Below, one piece after another: positions 24,037-36,683 of a stretch of DNA of 64,000 bases (positions are counted from its first letter, which is position 1; each line of letters begins with the position of its first letter). This stretch comes from Vanessa cardui (taxonomy: Eukaryota; Arthropoda; Insecta; Lepidoptera; Nymphalidae). Location of the stretch: assembly GCF_905220365.1 (NCBI RefSeq), contig NC_061143.1, positions 11,780,001-11,844,000 of the forward strand, given 5' to 3'. Position numbers and translations under genes: made by a program. The notes beneath the pieces are model-generated. The model made no database searches, was not told where the DNA came from, and saw nothing but the letters and a program-made list of their open reading frames with translations.

Positions 24037-24702
24037 TTTAAACATAAATCTTTTTCAAATAATCAGAAAGAGACTTTTGTTACTCCCAGATATAGAAAAC
24101 TTAAGTACTGGGGATGTATATAAAATTTGAAGTTTTAAAGTCCTTTCTCGCTGAAAATAAATGCTACACTTGTATAAACCCTTAATTATAAACAAAACGA
24201 AACTAGAAAAGTAATAAAAGATTTTGTAATTGAACGTTAAAGTTCATTAAAATCGTAACTTCTAGCGTTTGACGTAATAAACTTTCTAGTTAAGACTAAA
24301 TTGAAACGAACTTAAATAGTCCTGAATAAACATTTATTTACATAAGAGATGTTAAGTCCTTAAATATACAAAATCATGACCTCTTGGAATGTTGGCAAGA
24401 ATACTGGCAACATTTTCCTGATGAATAGCAATTCTATAATTTTATTCAATACTTAAATACAATGGATGAATTTTAATCAATTCAAATATTAATTTACAAA
24501 TATCTGTTTCGAATGTTTATGAATCTATTGAAGCTAATTGAGCGTGAAAAAATCCTTTGTTATGTACGTGGGTGAGAAAAAGTGCTTTAGGCTGATCACA
24601 TTATTATCAATGGACGGATATAACCTGCTCATTAATATTTATTATTTATACACGAATAAATTTGAGAATGATCAGAGAGTAATTAACTCGAATGTACTAA
24701 AT

Positions 24703-24942
24703 GAGCCGAGATGGCCCAGTGGTCAGAAAGCGTGCATCTTGACCGATGATAGACAAGTAGGCACCACTGAATTATCATGAGCTTAATCTGAGCTTATGAA
24801 TTATCTCGTGCTCGGCGATGAAAGAAAACATCGTGAGGAAATCTGTAATCAAATAAATTCTGCTACATGTGTATTCCACCAACCCGCACTCCTTAAACAG
24901 GAGAGGAGATCTTAGCCCAACAATGGGAAGTATTATACTCGT
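24703..24942 (+). mobile_element. tRNA-like SINE, internally shortened, with target-site duplication
   Basis: Head 'gagccgagatggcccagtgg', body 'tgctcggcgatgaaagaaaa', 'ccaacccgcact', tail 'cccaacaatgggaag'. Flanked by ATGTACTAAAT at 24692-24702 and 24943-24953. Confidence 0.85.
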
Positions 24943-25444
24943 ATGTACTAAATATTTCAAATCAGAACAAAGGACTTCTTTTCATTAGAAGCCGAATTGT
25001 GTTATAATCAATTCATCCTATATTTTAGATTTTAGTTGCTGATAAAGTTTAATCGTACCGGGAATTCATAAGCTATGTTTTGTCGCTCTAAAACTGATGT
25101 TGTATACTCTTGCGTATGAGTAACATACACAAAGAAGTAATCTGCAATGAGAACGTTGTTATATTTACCACAGACTTAGGGCCCTAAACTTCTCTGGTCA
25201 ATTGTGAAGGAAATTACTCTGTATTACGAGTTTTCAATCAAGTACGACATAAGACAGAAATAATGATACTTAATTTGAAACCATATAAATTAAAATATAT
25301 AGTATTGTTTGTTTTTTTTATTGCTATGTTGTAGGATTTTTTATAATGCTAAACAACGCTATAAATGTCTATCAAACAATATAACGTTAAAGTTAATAAA
25401 AAATACAGTAAATCTTAGTTTTGTTTCCATTTGAGACATTATTA

Positions 25445-25555
25445 CGATCTCACCGGTCTCAGAGAACGAACACGTGGGTCGAGGTCAACGACCCGCTATC
25501 GGTCAGTCTGTTCGTTCCTACTACGTCTTGTTACCGTTCCTAGCGGATGGGATGT
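25445..25555. promoter_or_regulatory. GC-richer intronic islet with nested stems and receptor-like half-sites
   Basis: Markedly richer in G+C than its surroundings. GAACGAAC (25464-25471) pairs with GTTCGTTC (25510-25517), and inside it GGGTCG (25476-25481) pairs with CGACCC (25489-25494). It contains GGGTCGAGGTCAACGACC, a cluster of nuclear-receptor-like half-sites. Could be an enhancer; no direct evidence. Confidence 0.3.
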
Positions 25556-25729
25556 TACAAGACGAATGTTTAGTTTAATCTTTTTACCATTCAGATGATG
25601 GATGAATAAAGATAAATTTATCTTTTATCTTTGTATCAGATTGAAGTACCTATATTTTTTAAATATTTACTGATGCTTTCGTCAAAACTAATTGATTTTG
25701 ATAAAATAAATACATATGACTATATATTA

Positions 25730-26016
25730 AAAAAGCATGCAAGCAATTATTCGACACAACATTCTATAGATGATAAAAAAGCGTGGAGTTTAATTTTAAT
25801 ACGTGTTGACTCCCAAGCAGGATATGTTAATTTAAATAATTGTATTTCACTAACATGACTTTGTATTTTTTAAATGTTAAAAAGAGTAACTACCTAGTTT
25901 CTCGCTGGTTCTTCCGGTAGAATCTACTTTCCGAACCGGTGATAGCTTCACTTAATTGTAAAATGACGATTCAAATTGCTTGTAAAAGCTTACTTGAATA
26001 AAGTTTTACTTACATG
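25730..26016 (+). mobile_element. 3' end of a non-LTR retrotransposon
   Basis: Contains 'ctcgctggttcttccggtag', 'aatctactttccgaaccggt', 'gatagcttcacttaattgta' and 'gcttacttgaataaag'. The 46845-47120 copy has the same order. The 75-codon frame at 25631-25858 runs into this element and is probably part of it. Confidence 0.6.
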
Positions 26017-26195
26017 ATTATATTAATAATAAGCATTATAATGTTGTTAATATGTATGTGTAAATAAATACTGATATTAATTTTATAATGTCCTAAGTCT
26101 AAACCAAAAAGACAACCTTTGGATAAAATCTGCCATATAAAAGATCTGCTTATGTGTTGTATGTATAATATAGAAGAAATTTCTTTGCTGTATTG

Positions 26196-26418
26196 CTTTA
26201 ATTAACCCCATCTGGATATATACCACCCATCACCTATTCTTCTAGCAAATAGCAATACTTAGTGATGTTGTGTTGAGCTTTAAAGGGTGAATTAGCTAAT
26301 GTAACTACAGGCTCTTCAAGATCTTCTGTATTAATTCCCAAAAGTCAGTACTAATTTCTATGGTGATGAACGCTTACCATTTTATGACTTATTTACCAAT
26401 CTACCAACCCATATTAAA
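26196..26418 (+). repeat. Bm1-like SINE, decayed
   Basis: 'ccatctggatatataccacc', 'tagcaatacttagtgatgtt', 'gtaactacaggc' and 'gatgaacgcttaccatttta' in consensus order. Confidence 0.55.
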
Positions 26419-27649
26419 AATAGTATATATTATATGATAACTAAAACAAAGCAAATATAATATGAATACACCACAATAAGCAAGTACAACAAAACTTTAA
26501 TGTAAACTTTACTGGAGTTATTGTTAATCTGAACTACGCACGGTGTATCGTTATTGTTTGAAGAGGAAAGCAAACTATGAACTCATGATAAGACCTGAAA
26601 CACCGATGATAAACATCTAACGTAACAAAGACAGTTCATTGTAACATATTGCTATCAAAATATTAATTTTCAAGTCAAATACTTAGTTAATACGGCTTTC
26701 ATCTGTAGCCTGTTGCTATATAATAACTCTTGTGTGCTTGTGAGTTATCTAATAATTCATTTTTTAAATAAGGGCAGTAATAAATGTACTGGTACGGGTG
26801 GACATAAGACTTTTTATAAATATTCGTTGCTTTTTTCCGACATTTCATAAAAACCACAATAAGTCATATACCTAAAACTTCCTTATATATGCCGCTGTTT
26901 TTTAGTGAAAACCGTATGGAAAACCGTTAATAATTTTTGAGTTTATCTGGAACATACAGACAGACACACGAGGCTGGGGGACTTCGCTTTATATATGTCG
27001 AAGCATCAAAATGTGCAGTTAAGATTTTTTTTTTATCTTACACTGGCAACGTCAGTATGACGTAAAACAAAAGCAGCAAATAAGTGATGGAATATCGAAA
27101 AAAGGTTATATTACGCATGAGAACGTCTAGACTTATTATTATAATATTTTACATTATGAATATTATCATATTTGATAACGAGTTGATACCTAACTCATTA
27201 TATATATTATCTATAAGAACTAGGTTATTTTTTATTATGCCCTAAACAAATATTCAAAATAAATCAACTACAAAGATAACCAAATATTTAATTAATGATT
27301 CAACAATAAAATTTAATATTTAAATTTATTCATCACAAATTGCGTAATGATGCGAAATTTATAGTCAAATTCTTACAAAATAAAAGACGACTGATTTATT
27401 TATGTATTTAATTTTAAAATTTGATTGGATGTCGTCAGTGTGTCACAGACATCTGCCATTTGAAACGTTGCTAAACTACTGCTTACAAAGATGCCGCTGC
27501 TATTAATATATCTGTCATATATGGAGATATTTATCTATACTAATATTACGAAGTGGTTAAATTAGCTTGTTATGTAGGTTAGTAATCTCCAGAACTAACG
27601 ATCCAATACATTTTTTCACTGTTAGATAGGTTTATATAGTATATTATAT

Positions 27650-27812
27650 ATTATAAAGTATAAAACAAAGTCGCTTCCCGCTTTCCTTTTATCCATGTGT
27701 ATGCTTATATCTTTAAAATTACGCAATGTATTTATGTGCTGTTTTGTTTTAATATATAGTGAGAAACTTCATACTTAGGTTAGTTATATATAGTGAGAAA
27801 CATTGATAATTT
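27650..27812 (+). repeat. Helitron-like type K fragment with small internal duplication
   Basis: 'aagtataaaacaaagtcgct', 'tgcttatatctttaaaatta' and 'cgcaatgta' match type K. ATATATAGTGAGAAAC then occurs twice, about 35 bases apart. Confidence 0.5.
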
Positions 27813-28104
27813 TGAAGTTTTTTAATGTGATGTCAAATACATTTGCGCTTACATTTCAAACGCTGACTGGATCCTACGAGATAAATCAAAATATATCTGT
27901 TATTTGGATTCGCTGTTCGAATCTACCTCAGTCCCATTCATTGTGCAACAGAACTTAAACGCACCTCCGTTAATGTCACGCTAAGCAAAGGTTTTTAAAG
28001 ATAACGTTTAGACCTAATTTCACCATACGAGTGGGTGATAAACATGAATTCGACTCGCGTGGGTTTCTTCAGAGTTTTCTTTCAACAAGCACGTGAAAAT
28101 TAAG

Positions 28105-28390
28105 TTTTTTTTTAATAGGTTGACGAACGACCATATGGGCCACCTGATGGTAAGTGGTGTCATCACCCATAGACAGTGACGCTGTAAGAAATATTAACTA
28201 TTTCTTTCATCGTCAATGCGCCACCAACCTTGGGAACTAAGATGCTATGTCCCTTGTGCCTGTAGTTACACTGGCTCACTCACCCCTCAAACCGGAACAC
28301 AATAATACTGCGTACTGTTGTTTAGCGGTAGAATATCTGATGAGTGAGTGGTACCTACCCAGGCGGGCTTGCACAAAGCCCTACCACGAA
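28105..28390 (-). mobile_element. Bm1-like SINE, full length
   Basis: On the + strand: T-run, 'gggccacctgatggtaagtg', 'gccaccaaccttgggaacta', 'ctcaaaccggaacacaataa', 'gcgggcttgcacaaagccct'. Among the best-preserved copies. Confidence 0.85.
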
Positions 28391-28574
28391 GAAACTTACT
28401 TATATTAGCAATTTTTAGTAAAGTCTACGTGTTATCATTGAGTCACGTCATTCATAAATTTAGCTCATGAAAAACAGTTCCTTATAAGATTTTAAGTTGT
28501 GGCTTAGACCCACGTGCCTCTCATTTTGTTTTTATTTCTGTTAAGACTATTCATCACTGTGCATAGGCTTTGGT

Positions 28575-28738
28575 TCCTGTAAGAACTGTTAAACATCTTA
28601 CATCGCCGAAACCCCACCAACTTTGACAACTAAGAAATTGTATCCATTTTGCCTGTAACACTGGCTCACTTACCCTTTAAACCGAACCAAAACAATAGTA
28701 CAGTACTAGTTGTAATAGTAGAAATGATTTGAACCTAC
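28575..28738 (-). repeat. Bm1-like SINE, decayed
   Basis: 'cttacatcgccgaaacccca', 'ctggctcacttaccctttaa' and 'accgaaccaaaacaatagta' on the + strand, in reversed consensus order. Directly abuts a LINE end. Confidence 0.55.
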
Positions 28739-28932
28739 CATCCTCCTGCCCTTATCCCAATATTATTTGGGGTCGGCGCATGTCTTCTCCTTCCATACTT
28801 CTCTGTCAGACGTCATCTCACAAGTAACATTCTTTCTAACCATACCCTCTTTCACACAATCCATCCATCGTTTCCTTAGTCATCCTCTACCTCTATATCC
28901 GTCCATATCCATGCTCAAGGCTTTTCTCACAC
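28739..28932 (-). mobile_element. 3' end of a non-LTR retrotransposon, minus
   Basis: The minus strand encodes a damaged form of the C-terminal block (KRWMDC.., NVTCEM.., REVWKE.., CADPK) and then 'gggcaggaggatgg'. It is the same family as 19589 and 34995. The + strand frame at 28767-28955 is a shadow of it. Confidence 0.65.
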
Positions 28933-29199
28933 AATTTATTCCATTTTATATATGACATACATAAGAATAAAAATATTAAATGTGTACGTATAACCTCAAG
29001 GTTTCATAATGTGTCACCGATGACCGGTGCGAGTGGGCGAACCCGAACCTCGTTCGCGAATACCTTTTTTAATGTCGAATTGAGTCATATCGGTTGTCCG
29101 TTTGACTTTTACCTCGTTTTGTAACATTACGTATTCATGCAAATGCAAATTGTCAAACGCTCTTAGTAAAGATTAAGGCCTTGTCTAACTATAACTGGA

Positions 29200-29500
29200 G
29201 TCGAGATGGCCCAGTGGTTAGAACGCGTGCATCTTAACCGATGACTGCGGGTTCAAATCCAGGCAATCACCGCTGATTCATGTGCTTAATTTGTCTTTAC
29301 AACTCATCTCGTGCTCAGCGGTGAAGGAAAACATCGTGAGGAATGTGAACTGCATGTGCCAAATTTAATAGAAATTCTGCCACATGTGTATTCCACCAAC
29401 CCGCATTGGAACAGCGTGGTGGAATATGTTCCAAACCTTCTCCTCAAAAAGGAGATGAGGTCTTTAGTCCAGCAGTGGGAATTTACAGGTTGTTGTTTGT
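29200..29500 (+). mobile_element. tRNA-like SINE, full length, with target-site duplication
   Basis: Near-consensus copy: 'gagatggcccagtggttaga', 'gcgggttcaaatccaggcaa', 'ggtgaaggaaaacatcgtga', 'cagcagtgggaatttacagg' and a TTG tail. Flanked by TAACTATAA at 29186-29194 and 29504-29512. The + strand frame at 29311-29532 lies in it. Confidence 0.9.
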
Positions 29501-29570
29501 TATTAACTATAAGTAATTTAGAAATTATATAAACAAACTATTTAAATATAATCTCAATTGAACTATCTTC

Positions 29571-29697
29571 ACTAATATTGTAAATATAAAAGTAATGTTC
29601 TCAGTCTATCTCTTTAAACCATTGAACCGAATTTGATGAAACTTCCTATGGTGCTAGCTACTCTTAAAAAGCGAGTGAAATCGCGGGCTGCAAATTT
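29571..29697 (+). repeat. Helitron-like element, short
   Basis: 'ctaatattgtaaatataaaa', 'aaaccattgaaccgaatttg' and 'aaagcgagtgaaatcgcggg' in standard order. Confidence 0.55.
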
Positions 29698-30365
29698 GTC
29701 AAAGTCAAAGTCACTAATAACCTCTTTCAATGCAATAACAAAATTGGAATCTAAAATTTTCCCGATATTAAGAAGTTTGAATCACTAATTGTTGTAATAA
29801 TAATCGATGCTAAGTTTAATAATAATTAATAGCATATTATTTTATTCCAACTTATACAAGTGATAAGCTACCATGGAATTACTACTTGTTACAATCAACA
29901 GTATGTTTATATTTATATAAAAGAGTAACTAATAAATATCTCTCGTTAGAATCTACACTCAGAATCAGTAAATAGCATTTGCATTAAATTTGATCTAGTA
30001 ATATGACAATTTGAAGAGCTCGTAATAGCTTACTATAAAGCATATTAAGATTGTTATAATTAGTTTTTTTAAACGCTATGATCTTGCTACCAATCGATGT
30101 AGTAGCATTCCAATACATCGGTTTCAACTGTCATGAATATTACCTTTCCGAGTGTCTTCGGCAATTAGACAACTTAATTGAGGATTTAAAATCGAGTAAT
30201 TTTATTGACGGTAATAAATATTATTTATGATGACGATAAAATTCTATTACGACATGATATTGCCTTAGTGTCAAGGAAACGCGTCATCGATGATTGCAGT
30301 TTTAATTAATTTTATACACGCTAAGAACGTTTGAATCAGGAATCGAACTTGTATTTCAATAATAA

Positions 30366-30590
30366 CTAGCGGCCCGTTCCGCTACGCACGGGTGCAATGC
30401 TAATACTAAATATACAACAGAATTTTGTTAGTTTCTATACTATATTGTCCATGTATTATATACAAAAAAACTTCCTCTCATATAGCTCATCTATTAAAAA
30501 AAAACGCATCAAAATCCGTTGCGTAATTTTAAAGATCTAAGCATACATAGGGACATACAGCGGTAAGTGGCTTTCTTTTATACTTTGTTG
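30366..30590 (-). mobile_element. Helitron-like type K element
   Basis: + strand CTAGCGGCCCGTTCCGCTAC, 'ccatgtattatatacaaaaa', 'acgcatcaaaatccgttgcg', 'ggacatacagcggtaagtgg', 'ttttatactttg'. Confidence 0.7.
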
Positions 30591-33500
30591 TAACTAGGTA
30601 CCGAATGTATACCATTTAAACTCTATAGAAAAACTGTCTATATGTATTACGATTTGCCACTTGATGCTTCTCTCGTCTTTACAGTATAATCACCAACTGT
30701 CAGCCATCTAAAGTCCTTCCTTAGACTTCTCGATTGATTAAAAAAGGCATCAATTTCGGTTTAGTGCTTTGGCCGTATAATTAGTACAAGAGCTCCTTTT
30801 GCATTTATAATGAACTTCAATCTTATTAAAGTACGCACGTCACATGTCCCTTCTGTCATTTCACGATCGTGTCCAGTGCTAACTTGAGCTCAGCTGAGAT
30901 AATAAGTGATGTAGATGAACTCGGTGGAAGTAGTCACAGTTAATAAAATTCGCAATGCGTCCCGAGTTACGTATAGCGCGTTTAACGAATGTTTTAAGAC
31001 GCGTAATGCTGTTAAGTGGAAACACTAGGCATTATTATTTTTTAACCAACACATCTATGCAGACTAACATGTCATAAGATTGTTCCTAAATTTTTTTTAA
31101 TAGTTTAACAAATAAAAATACATACAGACAAATAAACTTTTGATTAACATTGCCTAACAGATCAGCTATATTGTAAAATACTAAACAATAACTACTATTT
31201 AAGTTTACCAAACATTTCGCGTCAAGCCCATGCCCAATGTTTTTCTTTTATCCTCTTGTGGTTTGAATCGGCTAATAAAAGACTAAACAGAAAATAGGTT
31301 ACGTGGTCAGTAGGTGATGCTCAGAACAATTATTGATGCGAATTAATTTATTTTCTGAATCATATTAATTTACGATACATTTTTAACACATAATGAAGGC
31401 TATATATATACTTGGATTAAACATAAATGTAATATTTTATTTGTTTCATTGTTAAAAAGTTGTACTGTCTCTTAGAGGAAAATGGATAAAATACAATTTA
31501 TTCCATTTTATGTTTGACTTTATTATCCACTTGGTTTATATAAATAATTAAATATAATGCAATACAATGAATAAGAGAGATATCCCAGTAGTTTGATTCT
31601 AATTGCGGGTTCAAACCCGAAAAAGTGACGTAGACTTTGTTATATGTTCATAATTCACAAAATGATTAATATCGTATATGTCATATTCAAATATAAAAAC
31701 TAGCTTTAACATTAAATTTCGCTTAAATTATACATAGAAATCTATCACTTAAACCAACCGAGAAACACTTCAAAAGCCTTAATTAATTATATTAATTCGA
31801 CGCTAGTGAACACCCGTCAATATCTTAATGCAAAATGAAGAAGATCTTCGCCTTATTTAACAGGCGTTACAGATAACATGGGAATAAGTTGTATTTTTAA
31901 AAAAATAGTCACGTATCGAGTGAAAGCCTGCTTCGTAACGTGTGACCACCACACAGTCTACTGTTAGAGTGCGGGACATCCAGTCGACAGCTTCTACTAT
32001 ACTTAACAGTGCAACACGTTTTATCGTCCTTGTCTGGTGAGTCTGAGTGTATTACCAAAACTTACTAAGAAATTAGTGGAGATATTTATTTTAAACTGCT
32101 ATTAATTCCAATGTCTTATCAGACCACGCATGTCTCTGAATTGTCAATAACAACAAAACAAATATTAAATCAAAGATACGTACTTAAAAATCACTATTAA
32201 TTATCTATATATTTACTGAATCGAATAAAATGCTAGCGTACCTGGAAGATTAAGTGGGCATGTATTAGTATGTCCCAAATTTGAATCGATTGAGTTCAAT
32301 AAAATTAAAGTAAAACCAAAAAAATTGGCAGAGGCATTTGATCCATACACTAACAATATAACGTAATAAAGTATAGTAGAAATGTCAATTATAGAAAAAA
32401 TGTTACATTAATTGTATGTAACAGTGCAACAGCATAATTATTTTACAATTCAAATAATTACATTTTTCCATTGCATATAAACATATTGTTTTAAGATTTA
32501 TCGAAATTCCGAAATTTCCTTGTGCGTCAATCACGTGAAAACTACTGAAACCACTACATACAAAAGCTCTGTCTATGTGTTAAAGTATGTCTGTCTGTTA
32601 TGCCTGATGACTAACATCGATAAATAATAATAAACCTCCTCAAGTTAACACCCACAATAATCATATAAAATTAGTTTAAAATAAAACGTTACCATCTCTG
32701 TAATATAATGGCAAGTTTCAAATAGTCGTAATTAATCAGCTGTTCATCTAACCTTTCTAATTAGAAGTATAAGTCTCACGATTTCGCCACAACGTTATGT
32801 CAGAAACGGTGTAATGTATCGCATAATATTACTAGCCATTGTCGAATTACGTTTCTTAAAGTTTTTAAAGAGATAGCTGTATTTGGTGCGAAAAAATACA
32901 AGATTTATTTTACTAGACCGTAATGCTACCAGTACCATAAGTGTGTGCTAATCTCATTTCAATTTCAATTGCGTGGATTTAAAATTCAATTGCAGGATTC
33001 GAACCACACATACTAATATTTAGAGTTAAATAACAGCGGGAAAAATTAAATTGTATTAAACTTCGTACGTATAAAGTAAGCCTTGTTAATGTGTCTGGAA
33101 CAAACTCTTTATTTTAATAGAAGGCCGTAAAGAGTCTACAGTCATCAGTGGATACAACACGGAATGTCTTATTTAATTTGTACTATTATAATATTATTTC
33201 TAGTTTTAAGTGACAAATTTTAATTTAACAAATTTTAATAAAATAATCAATATTGCCAATAAGACAATGCTGTAACCACCTTACAAAAAAGATTGATACA
33301 ACACTAAGAATAATTTATCTTTAGTCGACTACAATACCCTTTTGTAGACAGTTTTTAACTTTATTTCAGTGTGTTCTGTTAGTAGGTAGTTACAATAGTT
33401 TATTTAATTGATGAAAAGAGTGTTTGTATGCTTAAAATAAAAATAATATCATATAAATTGACATACTATCTGCTTCAATGGTGATTGTTTTCATCCAACA

Positions 33501-34117
33501 CTTTAATGTTTTTCTTCAACGTGTGATGATTTATGATCACAAATTAAGCGTATGAAAATTGTTTACTTGCTTCGGTTTGAACCCACAATCTTTTTGTAGA
33601 GTGGACTTTTTTCAATAATGCTGGAAGAAAAGTGTTTGCGAAAAATATTTTTAGTACTATAAATATATGATGTATTCATCTCATTCGTTCGTCAGGCGTA
33701 TTAAACGAGTTATGATAAGTTACAAATAACTAAATTAGAATAAGAGTTTCCCGCGACACATTTTCCTTTAAAACGTCAATACGTTGTGTATTGCAATGCC
33801 ATCAATTACCGATATAATTATATTTAGACGTTCACAATTTCATTTATTATCAAGCGGAAAAAGATGACATGTTACACGAGAGTGGCCACAACATATAAAT
33901 AATGACGGACGAACACGCGAGCATAAGTTGTTCAAACATTATTAATATTAAACCTTTGGTTCCGTTTGGATATTTTTTATTATTGTTTTGCATTCGCCCG
34001 AGGTCTTGTTCTCGTGGAATTAAATAACTACGTCTATTTATAGAGGTGGTCTATGGTTTATTCGCCGTTCACACGTTTTACATGTCAACAGTCACACGTT
34101 ACTATTTTTATAATATT
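30591..34117. other. Intronic sequence; faint SINE remnants only
   Basis: Two decayed tRNA-like SINE traces: 31578-31690 (+, 'attgcgggttcaaacccgaa') and about 33480-33605 (-, 'ggtttgaacccacaatc'). A GC-richer stretch at 31915-32040 ends in a donor-like CTG|GTGAGT at 32036. No coding gene is seen. Confidence 0.4.
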
Positions 34118-34305
34118 GTTTGGCGGATTGTCCAATTGATGGTAAGTCATCACTGCCCATAGACATTAGCGCCAAAAGGAATTTTAACACCTTACATAGC
34201 TAATACTCTACTAACTATGGGTACTAAGATGTTATGTCAAACTGAAATACAATAATATTAAGTACGTATTGTTTACCTATTCAGACATAAATCCCTACCA
34301 CATTA
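34118..34305 (-). repeat. Bm1-like SINE, decayed
   Basis: 'ttgatggtaagtcatcactg', 'cccatagacattagcgcc' and 'gtactaagatgttatgtc' on the + strand. Confidence 0.5.
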
Positions 34306-34737
34306 TTATAATATAGACATACATTGTAGGTACACGTGCGTATACAGCGTGATCAGACAACACCATGATTAACAAACATGATTAAAAATTAAAAAAAAAA
34401 TCATTGCTCAGCAATGCTCGTATGTTTGCAAGACAATTTATTTTAAATAATTTAAACTACATTAAAGAACGTAACACAGAATATACATTTACTTAATATC
34501 GTATTGTTTTAATAAATTTCAATGACGTCATACCTGTCTCAAATACGCAAGTCGCGTGCTTAGCTAAAATATATATAAAACAATTCGCAACAACTTGACA
34601 ATATGATTAACTGTTGTATCATCGTTATTAAAAAAATGATTAGTTATCTTATATAATGTTTGTTATAGACGTGGGCCGGCGTGGGCAGATCGTTGATAAG
34701 ATACGACTTTTATTAAATAACTATTTTATTGATCGTA

Positions 34738-34840
34738 GGAATCGATACGGCTCAGGTGAATCAACTACTCAAATCGTAACTGGATTGCGGGTTCAAATCT
34801 TGAAATATTCTTGAGCTTATGTTTTGTTTATAAATCATTA
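34738..34840 (+). repeat. tRNA-like SINE remnant
   Basis: 'ggattgcgggttcaaatctt' and a following 'tataaatcatta..aaggtaaagaaag' recall the head and body of the SINE; strongly decayed. Confidence 0.35.
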
Positions 34841-34994
34841 CTAAGGTAAAGAAAGAATAAGGATAGATAGGATAATATAGCAAATTCAAAGATTATTCAA
34901 GAATCTGTTTTTCACAAAACCATTAAATCTTGAAAGCAAAAAAGGCTACACGTGATTTTGTACAAAATTTAAATTTTTCTCATGAACTTTTTCT

Positions 34995-35143
34995 ACTTCC
35001 ATACTTCTCTGTCAGACGTCATCTCATAAGTAACATTCTTTCTAACCATATCCTCTTTCACACAATCCATCCATCGTTTCCTTGGTCGTCCTCTACCTTT
35101 ACTTCCATCCACATCCATGCTCAAGGCCTTCCTCGTTTGTGAT
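34995..35143 (-). mobile_element. 3' coding end of a non-LTR retrotransposon, minus
   Basis: The minus strand reads KGRGRPRKRWMDCVKEDMVR and on to NVTYEMTSDREVWK, a block typical of the C-terminus of a non-LTR (RTE-like) ORF2. It is open within the 76-codon frame at 34993-35223. It is only a fragment, without reverse-transcriptase or endonuclease motifs here. Family assignment is from memory. Confidence 0.7.
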
Positions 35144-36365
35144 TGTGAAATAATTGTGAAATAACATCTATCTAATATATTCATATATAGTTGTACCAAT
35201 ACAGTACTGATACAGCTTACCAATTACATTTTTGCAGTGGTATATTGGGTAGTGCAAATATATTCCACCGTCAAGCATTACCTTACACTGTTTCCGGATT
35301 TCGATCATGGGGTAATCAGTGGTAGGTAACGTTGGGTGTTGGTGACGTCACGTTGACTATACTAATTTCCTAATGTTTTATTCCACTTGTTGTTCGTCCT
35401 ACATGCAAAACAAAAATCTCAGCTTCAAAATGCACGACAATTATTATCGATATTCATGAATTAATATGTAATTATATTTATGTACATTAATTGCGGTCAG
35501 TAACAATTACTGATTATTTTCAAGGTAATTAAGACTTAACTTGTTCAACCTGTTCTGATGATGTTAATTATCAATAGTTCAATTATTTTAGGTCAGTGAT
35601 TTGTCTTAGAAAGTGGTGTGCTGAAATTATAGTTATGGCAGAATGTGTATTGATTTTTTTCATTGATTTGGTTATCTATTTCACAAGCGAACCCTAAAGA
35701 TATAGTCATGACCGTGTAATCGTCTAATCGATCGTTACCGCTCACTAAGTTTGCATTAAAAATGATGCAGTATTAATTACGACGAGGTTTTACTTTCCCC
35801 GGTGGAAAAGCGCGAAAGTCAGTGGCTTGTCTCTGTTCAAGTGGAGAACTCGCGTAACTTGCACAGATTATACAGAACGTTGTAACTCGAAATTCGTAAG
35901 GAGTTTTTATTTGTTTAATTTAACATGAAAACTTTTTCGATTGAATTCGATTTTTGAAAAGTTTTTTATGGTGGTTTAATTATTACATTATAATGATTAG
36001 ATAATATTTTCAAATTTGGAATTCCAGTTACGAAATTGGGTTACTACGGGAGCTCGAAAACGGAGATCCGTCCGTTCGAAAATAGACGCGAGTGCCAAGT
36101 GTGAACAGTGAATAAGTCCGTGGTTCTATATTTAATGTGTGGAAATTTAGAGCGGCAACGCACTGCAGTTTATATATAACATTGCAGCTGGTTTGAACTT
36201 TCGTAGGGCGCTTTCTTATTTGTCTATGAGGTTTGTGCTATATGTTGTTAAATCAATATCAATTAAAATTTTATTTATACTTTCATTTATTAAACGATTC
36301 AAAGGTAAAGTTATATGTGTTTGCAAAGTATGAAAAGAATGAAATGTTTATATATTTATCAGTTA

Positions 36366-36569
36366 TTAGCTGTCGCCCGAAGCTTTGCTCGCGTTTTAGG
36401 GTGTTAGTTGTGTTAGGCAAAAAAGTGACCTATGTCCTTTTCGGAAGTTCGAGTTTGCTTCAAACCAAATATCCTCAGATACAGTTTATTGAAAGTAGTC
36501 GTAGATAGTCTTGAAAGAGAGGCAAGAGAGGAGACAGACAGAGTTTCTCTCACATTTATAATATTGTTG
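36366..36569 (-). mobile_element. Helitron-like element, minus
   Basis: + strand 'agctgtcgcccgaagctttg', 'ctcgcgttttagggtg', 'gtgacctatgtccttttcgg', 'gagacagacagagtttctct', 'cacatttataatatt'. Three overlapping open frames on both strands at 36233-36679 are artefacts of it. Confidence 0.65.
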
Positions 36570-36683
36570 ATTAATGCATATTTAAATAAGACTGTGTTAA
36601 ATAAGATAAATAAAACAAAAGAATGATAAATTAATATGGGTAAGTGTAGGTTGTAACAAATTTTATGGTCAAACAGCAATACT

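Noticed and set aside
25631..25858. 75-codon frame as an independent gene
   Set aside because: Its 3' half runs directly into a LINE 3' end with a relative at 46845; no start context.
29200..29275. tRNA gene (and similar heads at 13751, 24703, 39868, 47663, 56040)
   Set aside because: Box A/B-like heads belong to SINEs with the same long body and tail each time; no proper tRNA cloverleaf or terminator.
36233..36679. Three overlapping 64-91-codon frames
   Set aside because: Centred on a Helitron-like element; both strands are open by composition.
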